A program made the translations under genes and the position numbers. Under the pieces are notes generated by a model that worked only from the letters and a program-made list of their open reading frames with translations, had not been told where the DNA came from and did no database searches. 64,000 nt of DNA from a virus, in IMG/VR virus record IMGVR_UViG_3300026521_000003, positions 62,001 through 126,000 of that record. One strand, written 5' to 3'. Shown in pieces: positions 1 to 7,929 of the stretch. Positions within the stretch are counted from its first letter, which is position 1. Each line of letters begins with the position of its first letter.

Positions 1-190
1 TTAATGTATTAAAGCTATTTTTAATTAAATATAATTTTCGATAAAATGGCAGATCCCATAATATATGATGGAATTCATAAATATCCTGATCACTACCTAA
101 TAATTTTAAAAATAATTCAGGTTTACTCGTTTTTAAAACTTGCATTATTATTTCAAATTGACTTATAGCGGGAATTTCTTGAAGTTTCAT
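1..190 (-). CDS. Hypothetical protein, 3' part outside window
   Basis: The reading frame opens with ATG at 190-188 and stays open to the left edge, giving at least 63 residues. The start overlaps the stop of the upstream gene as ATGA, a typical arrangement for translational coupling. The visible part begins MKLQEIPAISQFEIIMQVL and is rich in Leu, Ile and Phe, with no motif I recognise. The same short overlaps recur in this left-hand cluster of small genes, which supports it being real. Confidence 0.55.
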   Translation of the reverse strand, partial: MKLQEIPAISQFEIIMQVLKTSKPELFLKLLGSDQDIYEFHHILWDLPFYRKLYLIKNSFNTL

Positions 191-522
191 GAAAAAATCA
201 CTTTACCAGTTATACTTTTATTACTGATATTATTAATATTTCTCCATCGTTTGAGTTTTTCAAATTCATTAGGTATAACATTAACAATAGTTTCCATAAC
301 CCTTGTCGATGTACCAAACATAGCTTTCTCCTTTTTTGGATTCGCTCTAGGTATTTTTGACATATTGAGATCATTTAATCCTATTTTTTGTCGCATTAAA
401 TCATATGATCTAACAGATTCAAAATAATTAAGGATTGACTGCGCATATAATAATTCTTTCTTTAAATATTTAATCCTTTGCTGATACCATATCCATTGTT
501 TTATTCTTTTAATATCAACCAT
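187..522 (-). CDS. Hypothetical protein, 111 aa
   Basis: This is a basic, mostly helical protein with no recognised domain. Its start overlaps the end of the MazG-like gene by 22 bases in another frame, and its stop overlaps the next start as ATGA. Both overlaps indicate one polycistronic unit. The N-terminal half has a coiled-coil look (IKQWIWYQQRIKYLKKELL) and the C-terminal half is basic. An opposite-strand frame at 140-427 is the weaker choice because it breaks the minus-strand operon. Confidence 0.6.
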   Translation of the reverse strand: MVDIKRIKQWIWYQQRIKYLKKELLYAQSILNYFESVRSYDLMRQKIGLNDLNMSKIPRANPKKEKAMFGTSTRVMETIVNVIPNEFEKLKRWRNINNISNKSITGKVIFS

Positions 523-794
523 TTTTTAAACCCACCCCTTTTTTTAAGCTTATTAATCCTTGCAGACTCTATTTCATCTCTATAAATACCTTGAAATTCA
601 GCCATAGCATATATAATCTCAATAACATCAGCATACTCTTCAATATCATTAAAAGCTGTTTCGGAAAGCTCTTCTAATTCTTCATATATTTTATCTTTCA
701 AAAAAATAAATTTTTCTGAAATATCTTCAGCAATATATAGTCGATTAGTATCGATAATAGATTCGTATTTATCTCTAATTAATTTACTCATCAT
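501..794 (-). CDS. MazG-like nucleotide pyrophosphohydrolase
   Basis: The 97-aa protein fits the short phage branch of the all-alpha MazG/phosphoribosyl-ATP pyrophosphohydrolase-like family, which hydrolyses NTPs or dNTPs to the monophosphate. It starts with KLIRDKY. A metal-binding type EELEEL segment follows, then EEYADVIEIIYA in the place of the second acidic ExxD helix, and it ends with a KKRGGF motif, all usual in this family. Two adjacent ATG codons (794 and 791) could serve as start. Family assignment is fairly secure; the substrate is unknown. Confidence 0.75.
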   Translation of the reverse strand: MMSKLIRDKYESIIDTNRLYIAEDISEKFIFLKDKIYEELEELSETAFNDIEEYADVIEIIYAMAEFQGIYRDEIESARINKLKKRGGFKKWLILKE

Positions 795-984
795 TCACCC
801 TTATAAATTTTTGTTGAAATTCTTCAATAGTCCTAATATATGGATTATGAGTTTTCACAAACATTTCAATATAACCACCTGCTGGAACCCATATATTATC
901 AACTTAAATCGAACAAAAAAATTGAGGCTTATACTTTTTTTTATTTTTATAATGCATATAAGGTATGTTTAGTTCTATATTCAA
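784..984 (-). pseudogene. Possible small gene split by in-frame TAA
   Basis: On the minus strand one frame is open from a TTG at 984-982 to a TAA at 786-784, except for a single TAA at 906-904. The TTG overlaps the stop of the upstream gene (TTGA). The first part gives 26 residues and the second 39 residues, including VPAGGYIEMFVKTHNP, or 26 residues if begun at the ATG at 864. It could be a decayed 65-aa gene, two tiny genes, or a sequencing error. The plus-strand frame at 840-1022 looks like chance. Confidence 0.3.
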
Positions 985-1238
985 AGTTGCTCCCCTGTCA
1001 TATCAGCAACATATATAAGTAGATTTAACGTAGATTTACCACTTATAGGATTTACATCAGTAGAAATTTTTAATGTATCAACAATATCAATTGCTAACCA
1101 TTTATTTTTCTTATCTTTCTCAGATAATGTATTTCGTACTTCCGAACTAATAACTTGTTCTAAATCATCTAACATATCTATATCTATTGATACGTTTATA
1201 GCTTTCCATTTTCTATTTTTCCTATACATAGTCACCAT
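981..1238 (-). CDS. Hypothetical protein, 85 aa
   Basis: No family is recognised. The N-terminus is basic (YRKNRKWK), followed by an alternating Ile/Asp strand-like segment (INVSIDIDMLDDL) and a C-terminal hydrophobic strand. An AGGG sequence lies about 8 bases before the ATG at 1238; a second ATG follows three codons later. It lies 9 bases downstream of the preceding gene, in the same packed minus-strand cluster. Confidence 0.55.
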   Translation of the reverse strand: MVTMYRKNRKWKAINVSIDIDMLDDLEQVISSEVRNTLSEKDKKNKWLAIDIVDTLKISTDVNPISGKSTLNLLIYVADMTGEQL

Positions 1239-1247
1239 ACTATAACC

Positions 1248-1478
1248 CTATTCTTGAATTAATAGATGATCAATTTGTATTTTTAAATCTTCCATCTTTT
1301 TCATAGTTAATTCTTTAGTTTTAGAATCCCATACACCCCATAAATGCGACGGTGATGATTTGACTATCCGATCTGATGTTTTAAATACATACTTATAAAC
1401 TCTTTCTTCTGGTTTAAATTCAATATCTAATATTGGTAGGGTCTTAAAGATTCTACCATCATCTAATTTAGTAATCAT
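1248..1478 (-). CDS. Small protein resembling an orphan Hint domain
   Basis: The 76-aa product contains VYKYVFKTSDRIVKSSPSHL followed by WGVWDSKTKELTMKKMEDLK and a final DHLLI. This order (strand, DGR-like turn, SPSHL with a His, then an L..L..xDxLL strand) is what is seen in the Hint fold of inteins and hedgehog autoprocessing domains. It lacks both the N-terminal nucleophilic Cys/Ser and the C-terminal His-Asn, so splicing is not expected. The start overlaps the previous stop as ATGA. The fold match is from pattern only; a plain hypothetical protein is the alternative. Confidence 0.5.
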   Translation of the reverse strand: MITKLDDGRIFKTLPILDIEFKPEERVYKYVFKTSDRIVKSSPSHLWGVWDSKTKELTMKKMEDLKIQIDHLLIQE

Positions 1479-1903
1479 AATACACTTTCAATGAATGAAG
1501 GACAATCAATACTTATTTTTTTATATAAATCATCGTGTATATTTAAAATATCATTCATTTTCTTAATAATGTCATCCGACACATATAAAAAATATTTTTC
1601 AGCATCATCACGAGTTTTAAAAAATTTAATACCTTTTGAATTTGCTTCCCATCTAGATAATTTAGTTCCATCTTTCATTATAAGTGTTAAACGTGTTATA
1701 GAATCATCACCATGCCAATATCTTCGATCGCCTATTTCGATAGAAACTTCTTGAGGTTCAATATAATCAACATCCACATGTTGTTTTTCATCACCTGCAT
1801 ATTTCTCGATTCTTATCCCAGAAACCCAAAACCGCTTATTCTCTTTTTTCATAGCTGAACGCAAAACAGTTTTTGGAGAAACTTGTGTGATTACTCTTGA
1901 CAT
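1475..1903 (-). CDS. Hypothetical protein, 142 aa
   Basis: The product is a mixed alpha/beta, charged protein with no recognised family. A stretch with WVSGIRIEKYAGDE followed by beta-rich text and ITRLTLIMKDGTKLSRWE suggests two antiparallel sheets, then a helical C-terminus. It ends in an ATGA overlap with the next gene and starts 2 bases after the stop of the preceding one, so it is part of the same transcript. No catalytic motif is visible. Confidence 0.6.
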   Translation of the reverse strand: MSRVITQVSPKTVLRSAMKKENKRFWVSGIRIEKYAGDEKQHVDVDYIEPQEVSIEIGDRRYWHGDDSITRLTLIMKDGTKLSRWEANSKGIKFFKTRDDAEKYFLYVSDDIIKKMNDILNIHDDLYKKISIDCPSFIESVL

Positions 1904-1905
1904 TA

Positions 1906-2115
1906 TTAATTACCGTTATTATAATCATATAATTTTTTTGCACCATAAGCTAAAGCCACAGAAATACCACCATCAAATATCCCTGCTATTAGCATAGCTG
2001 CTCCACCTGCACCAAGCCAATAAGTTTCTTCTTGTTTTAATGCACTTTTAAAATCAATTTTTGAACTTTTTGATTTATTTTTCATTCTTTCATACGCATT
2101 TGTTCGTTTTTTCAT
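1906..2115 (-). CDS. Small protein with one possible membrane segment
   Basis: The 69-aa protein has a basic, Ser/Lys-rich N-terminus of about 30 residues. A hydrophobic Gly/Ala-rich stretch follows at about residues 33-60 (WLGAGGAAMLIAGIFDGGIS, then VALAYGAKKL), which could be a membrane segment or helical hairpin broken by an Asp. The phage context would allow a small inner-membrane or lysis-related role, but nothing in the sequence proves that. It is 2 bases from the next gene. Confidence 0.5.
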   Translation of the reverse strand: MKKRTNAYERMKNKSKSSKIDFKSALKQEETYWLGAGGAAMLIAGIFDGGISVALAYGAKKLYDYNNGN

Positions 2116-2172
2116 ATTTAGACCTTTTTGAAATTATTTCTAAATTATATATTGATTTATCTTAGAATAATC

Positions 2173-2358
2173 TTAATTCTTCCAACCAGATATTTTTGAT
2201 TTACCATCCAAAACATTAATAACATCTTCGACCTTCTGTGCTATTTTTATAATATCTCTTTTTTCAATCACTTTCTTTGATAATGTTCTGTCGACTAACT
2301 TAGATGTAAATTCAATCCATGCTTCTAATTGTTTTTTTAATATCTCTTCCTGATTCAT
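2173..2358 (-). CDS. Hypothetical helical protein, 61 aa
   Basis: This is a small, charged, almost wholly helical protein (MNQEEILKKQLEAWIEFTSK onward) with no recognised family. Its ATG overlaps the stop of the upstream 54-aa frame as ATGA, which supports both being translated from one message. About 57 bases separate it from the next gene. Confidence 0.5.
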   Translation of the reverse strand: MNQEEILKKQLEAWIEFTSKLVDRTLSKKVIEKRDIIKIAQKVEDVINVLDGKSKISGWKN

Positions 2359-2519
2359 TTATCGATACCTCTTAAAATTTTTCCTAAGATCACATTTATT
2401 TTAAACATTTCATTTCGGAGATATTCTTTATTTTGAACAATATTAATTTGGGAAAAGTCAATAGATTTTAAGTTTTGTAAGATTTTTTGGAGGTTAATTT
2501 TTATATTCTGTTGGTCCAT
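2355..2519 (-). CDS. Hypothetical small protein, 54 aa
   Basis: A short frame begins with ATG at 2519-2517 and encodes MDQQNIKINLQKILQNLKSI followed by a charged helical tail ending GIDK. Its stop overlaps the next start (ATGA). A possible Shine-Dalgarno (AAGGG on the minus strand) lies about a dozen bases upstream, at the loop and stem edge of the hairpin at 2521-2552. No function can be given. The coupling to its neighbour and lack of a competing frame are the support. Confidence 0.45.
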   Translation of the reverse strand: MDQQNIKINLQKILQNLKSIDFSQINIVQNKEYLRNEMFKINVILGKILRGIDK

Positions 2520-2520
2520 A

Positions 2521-2552
2521 TAAAATAATCCCTTTTTTTAGAGATTATTTTA
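2521..2552 (-). terminator. Hairpin between fibre gene and small-gene cluster
   Basis: A perfect 10-bp stem (TAAAATAATC with GATTATTTTA) with a 12-base loop follows the stop of the fibre gene. It may end that transcript. It also sits directly on the translation start of the 54-aa gene, so it could instead control ribosome access. There is no clean U-run after it. Confidence 0.35.
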
Positions 2553-2565
2553 CATTTTTTTATTT

Positions 2566-4836
2566 TTAGTAACCTTGAATTACATATCTTATTTGTTCAG
2601 CATCGCCACTAGCTAACGAAATTTTTACAGTATTAACATCAATAACTTCCGTTACTACTAGATCGAATCTCCATACCGATTCAGATGCATCATATACTTG
2701 TACTGAAACATCAACAAATTCAGTATTTAAATTATGAGCGACAGTATAAGTGTCTGCCGCATCTTCTTCTGCTACTTCACCTTTAACATAACGATTTTCA
2801 ATATCATTGATTTTAGTATTTACTAAAGATGCAATATTATCAAGTGTATTCTTTAGTGTATCGGCATTTAATTCGATTGTTGGATTAACTATATTTGTAT
2901 CAGATTCTGTATATCCATCATACCCAACATAATTTGTACCATTACCAGAAGTTGTAGCAATCAAATTATCATAATTTGTTTTAATAGCACTATCTAAAAT
3001 ATTATCCGAATCATACAATGAAGTAGCTGATGTTATATATGTTGCATTGGAATTTGATGTATAAGTATCATCCGATATTCCTGCAGCGATATTAATATTG
3101 TCAATTCTTGTAGATAAAGCGTCGTCATTGTTAAATCTAGTAGTACTTTCATCATCAATAGCAGTCTGTAAATTTGTTTCTGCAGTAGTTGCTCTTGTTA
3201 CTTCACTATTTAAATTAGCATCAACTTCATTAATAGCATTTACTAATGTATCTTGTGCATCAGTTGTTAGATCTGATAAATCACCTATTTTACCATCAAC
3301 TTGAGATTCGATATTAGTAACTCGTATATCGATAGACGATATTGAATCCTCATTAGTTTTAATTGAGGTATCTAATAATACTGTAGCATTATGTACACTT
3401 GTTGCTGATGAAATATAATTTGTCAACGCTTCAACAACATACGTACCATCATCATTTAAACCTGCACCAGTTTCAACTCTATCAATTTCCGATTGTATTG
3501 CTGAATCAGCATTAATTCGGTTGGATACTTCACCATCTATATTAGAATCAACTTCATTAATAGCATTTACTAATGTATCTTGTGCATCAGTTGTTAGATC
3601 TGATAAATCACCTATTTTACTATCGATTTGAGTTTCTAAGTCCGTAATACGAGAATCTAATGATGCATCTGCATCACTTCTTGTTGTGGCTTCAGTATCA
3701 ATATTAGACTGCAAATTATCATCAGCATTAGTTCTATTTGTAATTTCTGTTGATAGATCCGATGATATAGTGTCTATGTCTGCACGTAATATATTATCAG
3801 CGGTATCAACATAATCCTCAGTTGCTACTTTTTTAAGGCTACCATCTGATTGAATTTCAACTTGATCAAGAGTTTCATTCCATTGTAATATTGTTGTTAA
3901 TCCTTCATTTCCTCTATCAACTTCAATACCTGCATTTTCAGTTGGATCCACATCACCAATACCATCATTTAATGTTATAATGTTATCAGCAACTTTTAAT
4001 GTTTCTGTTTCAATAGTGGTAGTTGTTCCACTTACTGTAAGATCACCCTGTATTATTAAATTATTAGAAAATGTTGTTTCTGCTGTTACAACTTGGGAGT
4101 CTGAAGATGTTTTATTTAAATAATTAGTTGATAAATCATCTACTATGTTTGAAATAGCAGTTGTATTAATATCTGTATTTGCATCTACTTCATTAATTGC
4201 AGCAACTAAGTTGGTCGTATCATCGGTAGTAAGTGCCGATATATCGCCTTCTACTGATGTTGCTCTAGACATTTCCGTATTAATACTTGCTGTATTAATA
4301 TCTGTATTTGCATCTACTTCATTAATTGCAGTAACTAAATTTGTTTTATCAGTTGTAGTTAATGTCGCTAAATCACCTTCTACTGATATTGCTCTAGATA
4401 TTTCAGTATTAATACTTGCTGTATTAATATCTGTATTTGCATCTACTTCATTAATTGCAGTAACTAAGTTGGTCGTATCATCCGTAGTAAGTGCTGATAT
4501 ATCCCCTTCTGTTGCTGTTGCTCTAGATATTTCAGAATCAATATTTGTTTGTAATGTTGTATCTGCAGAAGTTCTATCTACTATTTCTTGTTCTATAGCT
4601 TCAGTATTTGCTTCTACATCAGCACTATTATCGATACCGATAGGTTTAATTTCAACGTTTGTTCCATCAGCATCTAAAAAACCACCTTTAAATGTTTTAT
4701 CCGTATTATTAAACCATAAACGACCAACAGATTCAACACCATTTAATGTTGGATCTGATGTTAAACTTTCAAGTACTAAATTTGAAAATTTACTATTTTT
4801 AGCTAGTTCAGGATTATGTAATTTTATTTTAGCCAT
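2566..4836 (-). CDS. Repeat-rich tail fibre / baseplate fibre protein
   Basis: The 756-aa protein looks like a trimeric fibre shaft. The N-terminus (IKLHNPELAKNSKF, then GRLWFNNTDKTFKGGF) is shared with the protein at 53304-54626. Three 43-aa repeats with NLVTAINEVDAN follow at about residues 103-230. Next is a beta module (GDLTVSGTTTTIETETLKV, ADNIITLNDG, AGIEVDRGNEG) seen in many myovirus fibres, then more coiled-coil-like INEVDSN repeats. The C-terminal module (YTVAHNLNTEFVDVSVQVYD) again has a partner in the 53304 protein. It would be a host-contact or baseplate fibre; the exact T4 counterpart is unclear. Confidence 0.7.
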   Translation of the reverse strand: MAKIKLHNPELAKNSKFSNLVLESLTSDPTLNGVESVGRLWFNNTDKTFKGGFLDADGTNVEIKPIGIDNSADVEANTEAIEQEIVDRTSADTTLQTNIDSEISRATATEGDISALTTDDTTNLVTAINEVDANTDINTASINTEISRAISVEGDLATLTTTDKTNLVTAINEVDANTDINTASINTEMSRATSVEGDISALTTDDTTNLVAAINEVDANTDINTTAISNIVDDLSTNYLNKTSSDSQVVTAETTFSNNLIIQGDLTVSGTTTTIETETLKVADNIITLNDGIGDVDPTENAGIEVDRGNEGLTTILQWNETLDQVEIQSDGSLKKVATEDYVDTADNILRADIDTISSDLSTEITNRTNADDNLQSNIDTEATTRSDADASLDSRITDLETQIDSKIGDLSDLTTDAQDTLVNAINEVDSNIDGEVSNRINADSAIQSEIDRVETGAGLNDDGTYVVEALTNYISSATSVHNATVLLDTSIKTNEDSISSIDIRVTNIESQVDGKIGDLSDLTTDAQDTLVNAINEVDANLNSEVTRATTAETNLQTAIDDESTTRFNNDDALSTRIDNINIAAGISDDTYTSNSNATYITSATSLYDSDNILDSAIKTNYDNLIATTSGNGTNYVGYDGYTESDTNIVNPTIELNADTLKNTLDNIASLVNTKINDIENRYVKGEVAEEDAADTYTVAHNLNTEFVDVSVQVYDASESVWRFDLVVTEVIDVNTVKISLASGDAEQIRYVIQGY
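3220..3620. repeat. 74-bp direct repeat in fibre gene
   Basis: About 74 identical bases occur at 3220-3293 and 3547-3620. They encode the GDLSDLTTDAQDTLVNAINE module twice. Identity at DNA level implies recent duplication or ongoing gene conversion. Confidence 0.75.
4142..4528. repeat. Three tandem 129-bp repeats in fibre gene
   Basis: A 129-base unit is repeated three times. The landmark TGCTCTAGA falls at 4261, 4390 and 4519, exactly 129 apart. Each unit encodes 43 residues containing NLVTAINEVDAN or a close variant. The repeat also creates a long open frame on the opposite strand, which is an artefact. Confidence 0.8.
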
Positions 4837-4864
4837 TTTTAAATTTCTCCATTATAATTTATTA

Positions 4865-5311
4865 TTATTTATTAAGATGAAGAAATTTATCAATATTATA
4901 ATTTAATACTTCTACTGGTGTCATTTCCATTTTTATAGATTCAATCACATTATCATTACTATCAACAATAAAAAAAGCTGGAGTACCTTTTATATCATAA
5001 TTTGATGATAAATAGTCAAACATAGAAATATTTTTATTCCATACGTCCGAAATATCTTTATTCCAATCAATTTCAATATTATTTAAAGGTTGCCCAGATA
5101 ATAATTGATAGTATGCATTTAATGGATTTTTTGATTTAAATATTACTTGTATTGCTAATTCATCCATAGGACTAAATGGCGCCAATAGCAACTTACGAGT
5201 TAATGGAATTTTATCACAATCATTATTTTTTTGTAATTCTCTACAAACCGAACAATTCGGATTAGTTACAACTAATAATGACAAATCGGTTTTTTTATCT
5301 ATTATAATCAT
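4865..5311 (-). CDS. Thioredoxin-like protein
   Basis: The product (148 aa from the ATG at 5311) opens with a beta strand and the redox motif NPNCSVCRE (Cys20 and Cys23). A long middle insertion follows, and near the end a KGTPAFFIVDSNDNV segment holds the cis-Pro that packs on the active site in thioredoxin folds. A longer TTG start at 5335 would place the Shine-Dalgarno sequence (GGGGGA) inside the gene, so 5311 is preferred. It lies directly downstream of the ribonucleotide reductase gene, suggesting it is the electron donor that re-reduces NrdA. A DsbA-like role is less likely because no signal peptide is seen. Confidence 0.7.
   Translation of the reverse strand: MIIIDKKTDLSLLVVTNPNCSVCRELQKNNDCDKIPLTRKLLLAPFSPMDELAIQVIFKSKNPLNAYYQLLSGQPLNNIEIDWNKDISDVWNKNISMFDYLSSNYDIKGTPAFFIVDSNDNVIESIKMEMTPVEVLNYNIDKFLHLNK
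4866..4873 (-). promoter_or_regulatory. Late-promoter-like AATAAATA for fibre gene
   Basis: The octamer lies 29 bases upstream of the fibre start at 4836. Confidence 0.5.
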
Positions 5312-5336
5312 AGTTATTCCCCCTATACTTTTCAAT

Positions 5337-5344
5337 TATTTATA
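5337..5344 (-). promoter_or_regulatory. Late-promoter-like TATAAATA for thioredoxin-like gene
   Basis: Exact T4 late octamer 25 bases upstream of the start at 5311. Confidence 0.55.
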
Positions 5345-5369
5345 ATTTCTATATAGGGAAATAGATATT

Positions 5370-7766
5370 TTATCCACTACAACTAATACATTCTTCTTTT
5401 TCAGAAACATCAGATGAATTTTTTTGGACACTTCTAATATAATAAACCGTTTTCATATCACGTTCCCACGCATACATTAATGTTTCATACATATATTTGG
5501 CATTTACTTCTGGTAAATTTAAATTAAATATCAATTCCATAGATATTCCCGTATCTGTCCATTTTTGTATTATAGAGATTATACGTACTACGTCTTTTTG
5601 TGGGATATTTTTAAATTCTTGATAAAACCACATTTTATCCTTAATAAATGGGGGCATTATTGGTACTGCACCTTTAGAATTTTTATCAACATAAAATTTA
5701 CTAAAAATTGGCAATACCGATGCCGAACACCCTTGCACCAACGATGAACTTGTATTTGGAGCAATCATATGTAGATGTGAATTTCTTATACCGTATTTCT
5801 CAAGTCTATCAAAAGTGTTCATCCATCTTTCTGGATTATCTGTATTTTCTTTATACCATTGTCTATCTCTACCTAAAATTAATCCTTTAGACCACTCCGA
5901 ACCATCATATTTTGGATATTTTCCTCTTTCTTTAGCTAAATTGATCGATGCATTAATAGTATAGTAAGCTATGTTCTCAAATAGTTTATCAACAACTTCA
6001 TCAGATTTAGTATATGCAATATTGCGTTTAGCTAAATAATCAGCTAATCCCATAGAACCAACACCAATAGTTCTATATACATTATTATGAATTTCACCTT
6101 CTTTAATAGGAACATCAGTAAAATCTATAGCATTATCCAATAATCTTACTGCTGTTTCACAAGCACTATGTAAATCAGCTTCATCTTCTATATTAGCAAG
6201 ATTAATACTATTCAAATTACAAGTATGTACTAACCCAGCTTCAGTTTCTCTTATAATTTTAAATTTACCATTTTCTTCTTCAATTTTATTCTCAATTACC
6301 TTAGATGGTCTAAAATTTGAATACGATTCTTGACATAAATTACCATTACCAATCATTCCATCATGTTTATTTGGATTAGCTCTATTCATAGCATCTTTAA
6401 AAGTTAAATAAGGCATACCCGTTTCAACTTGAGTCTTCATTATAGTTTTAAATAATTCTCTTGCTTTTGTACGTCTAACTAATTTTAATACTTTATATTC
6501 ATCCTCTCTTCCAGAAATTAAGCCTCTATAAGTAGTATCAAACTCCTCATCATATAATTCAGTTAAATCAATATTAGCCTCTTGACCAATTTTTAAAATC
6601 ATCTTTTCAATCTTTCTATAAACTTTTTCAAACGATTCACCCCAAGATTCTGCTAAATCAACATTAAGTTTTTTCTTAATTTCATAAGGATCAACCATAA
6701 ACCAATCTTGGTTCTTTTTATTTCTACGCATAAATTCATCAGGGATAACAACTTGTGGAAAAATATCAAATGCTTTTGTTCGTTGATCACCATTTTCCGT
6801 TTGAAGTTCTAAAAAATCCTCAATATCCATATGCCATATATCCAATGCAACAGTACAAGCCCCAGCTCTTTTCCCTTGTTGATTAACGGCTACAACAGTA
6901 TCATTAACATTTCTAATCCAAGGTACAACACCACCAGATGCATTTGGCATTTGTCCAATCCATGAACCTTTACAACGAATTCTGGAAACGTTTAAACCAA
7001 CTCCTCCACCATTCTTAGATATTTCAGCAATTTGATCGATAACATAATAAATGCTATCTCTTGAATCATCCATTGCTGCAATAAAACAACTCGATAAATT
7101 ACCGAATGGTTTTCTTAAATTCATAAGCATAGGTGTAGCCAGAGATAATTTTCGTTGTGCTAATTTTTCATACGTATCTTTAATTCTATCTAACCTTAAT
7201 TCTTTTGGTTGGTTTTTTTCAATTAATAATGCAGCAGTTAAAAATGCTTCTTGAGGTAATTCCCATGGTTTAGATCCCCGTGTTAATAAATATCTGTTTA
7301 TCATTAAATTTGCACCAGCATAATCAAATGACATATCATAATTAACATTAAGAAATTTACCAATAATTTTAATCTCCGATTCATCATAATAATCTAATAT
7401 TGATGACTCATACAAATTCTCTTTTATAGATTGTTTAATATGTTTTAAATAACTATCATATCCGAATGTTTCATAACCTTTTTCAAACTTCACATCTTTA
7501 TATAGATCCATAAGTTTTAGTCTTGCTGCTAAAATTCTCCAATCTGGTTCATCAATAGAAGTTAGTTGTAACGCAGTATCAATCAAATTTTCCTGTATTT
7601 CTTTAGTCGTCATATTGTTACGAAATCTCATATGGATATTCGATTCTAATTCAATAGGATTCACATTTAACCCATCAGCAGCCCATTCAATAACCTGTCT
7701 TATTTTTGTTATATCTAATGGGGTAATATCTCCATTTCTCTTTACTATTTTATAATGTTTAGCCAT
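5370..7766 (-). CDS. nrdA: Class I ribonucleoside-diphosphate reductase, large subunit
   Basis: NrdA reduces ribonucleoside diphosphates to dNDPs for phage DNA synthesis. The 798-aa protein has an N-terminal ATP-cone (residues about 1-95) and all class I catalytic residues. These are the redox pair Cys227 (in NLSSCFIA) and Cys516 (in VHTCNLNS), the active site NLCQE with Asn476, Cys478 and Glu480, and the radical-transfer tyrosines 775-776 in TVYYIRS. The C-terminus carries the CISC shuttle cysteines (793, 796). No NrdB radical subunit lies in the window. A thioredoxin-like gene follows. The length is typical, and the presence of every key residue argues for an active enzyme. Confidence 0.96.
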   Translation of the reverse strand: MAKHYKIVKRNGDITPLDITKIRQVIEWAADGLNVNPIELESNIHMRFRNNMTTKEIQENLIDTALQLTSIDEPDWRILAARLKLMDLYKDVKFEKGYETFGYDSYLKHIKQSIKENLYESSILDYYDESEIKIIGKFLNVNYDMSFDYAGANLMINRYLLTRGSKPWELPQEAFLTAALLIEKNQPKELRLDRIKDTYEKLAQRKLSLATPMLMNLRKPFGNLSSCFIAAMDDSRDSIYYVIDQIAEISKNGGGVGLNVSRIRCKGSWIGQMPNASGGVVPWIRNVNDTVVAVNQQGKRAGACTVALDIWHMDIEDFLELQTENGDQRTKAFDIFPQVVIPDEFMRRNKKNQDWFMVDPYEIKKKLNVDLAESWGESFEKVYRKIEKMILKIGQEANIDLTELYDEEFDTTYRGLISGREDEYKVLKLVRRTKARELFKTIMKTQVETGMPYLTFKDAMNRANPNKHDGMIGNGNLCQESYSNFRPSKVIENKIEEENGKFKIIRETEAGLVHTCNLNSINLANIEDEADLHSACETAVRLLDNAIDFTDVPIKEGEIHNNVYRTIGVGSMGLADYLAKRNIAYTKSDEVVDKLFENIAYYTINASINLAKERGKYPKYDGSEWSKGLILGRDRQWYKENTDNPERWMNTFDRLEKYGIRNSHLHMIAPNTSSSLVQGCSASVLPIFSKFYVDKNSKGAVPIMPPFIKDKMWFYQEFKNIPQKDVVRIISIIQKWTDTGISMELIFNLNLPEVNAKYMYETLMYAWERDMKTVYYIRSVQKNSSDVSEKEECISCSG

Positions 7767-7812
7767 TCTTGAAATCCCTTTTAAACTTGTTATTTGTATA
7801 ATATATTGGATA

Positions 7813-7820
7813 TATTTATA
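7813..7820 (-). promoter_or_regulatory. TATAAATA upstream of nrdA
   Basis: Exact octamer 46 bases before the start. A late-type promoter on a nucleotide-synthesis gene is unexpected, so chance in AT-rich DNA is possible. Confidence 0.35.
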
Positions 7821-7890
7821 GTGTTAGTTTATACTAATTTATGAAAATTTTACAATATTTTTTTCTTTTTTAATTTATCATATTTTAGGG

Positions 7891-7898
7891 AATAAATA
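7891..7898 (+). promoter_or_regulatory. Late-promoter-like AATAAATA for hub-spike operon
   Basis: It lies 31 bases upstream of the hub gene start, divergent from nrdA. Confidence 0.5.
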
Positions 7899-7929
7899 AA
7901 GAAAATATAATAAAAAAAGGATTACTTAT

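Noticed and set aside
840-1022. A 60-codon plus-strand frame
   Set aside because: It opposes the direction of a tightly packed minus-strand cluster, lacks a ribosome site and has an unlikely aromatic-rich sequence.
4145-4906. A 253-codon open frame on the plus strand across the fibre repeats
   Set aside because: It mirrors the 129-bp repeats and codon bias of the minus-strand fibre gene and runs into the thioredoxin-like gene. It has no ribosome site or promoter of its own.
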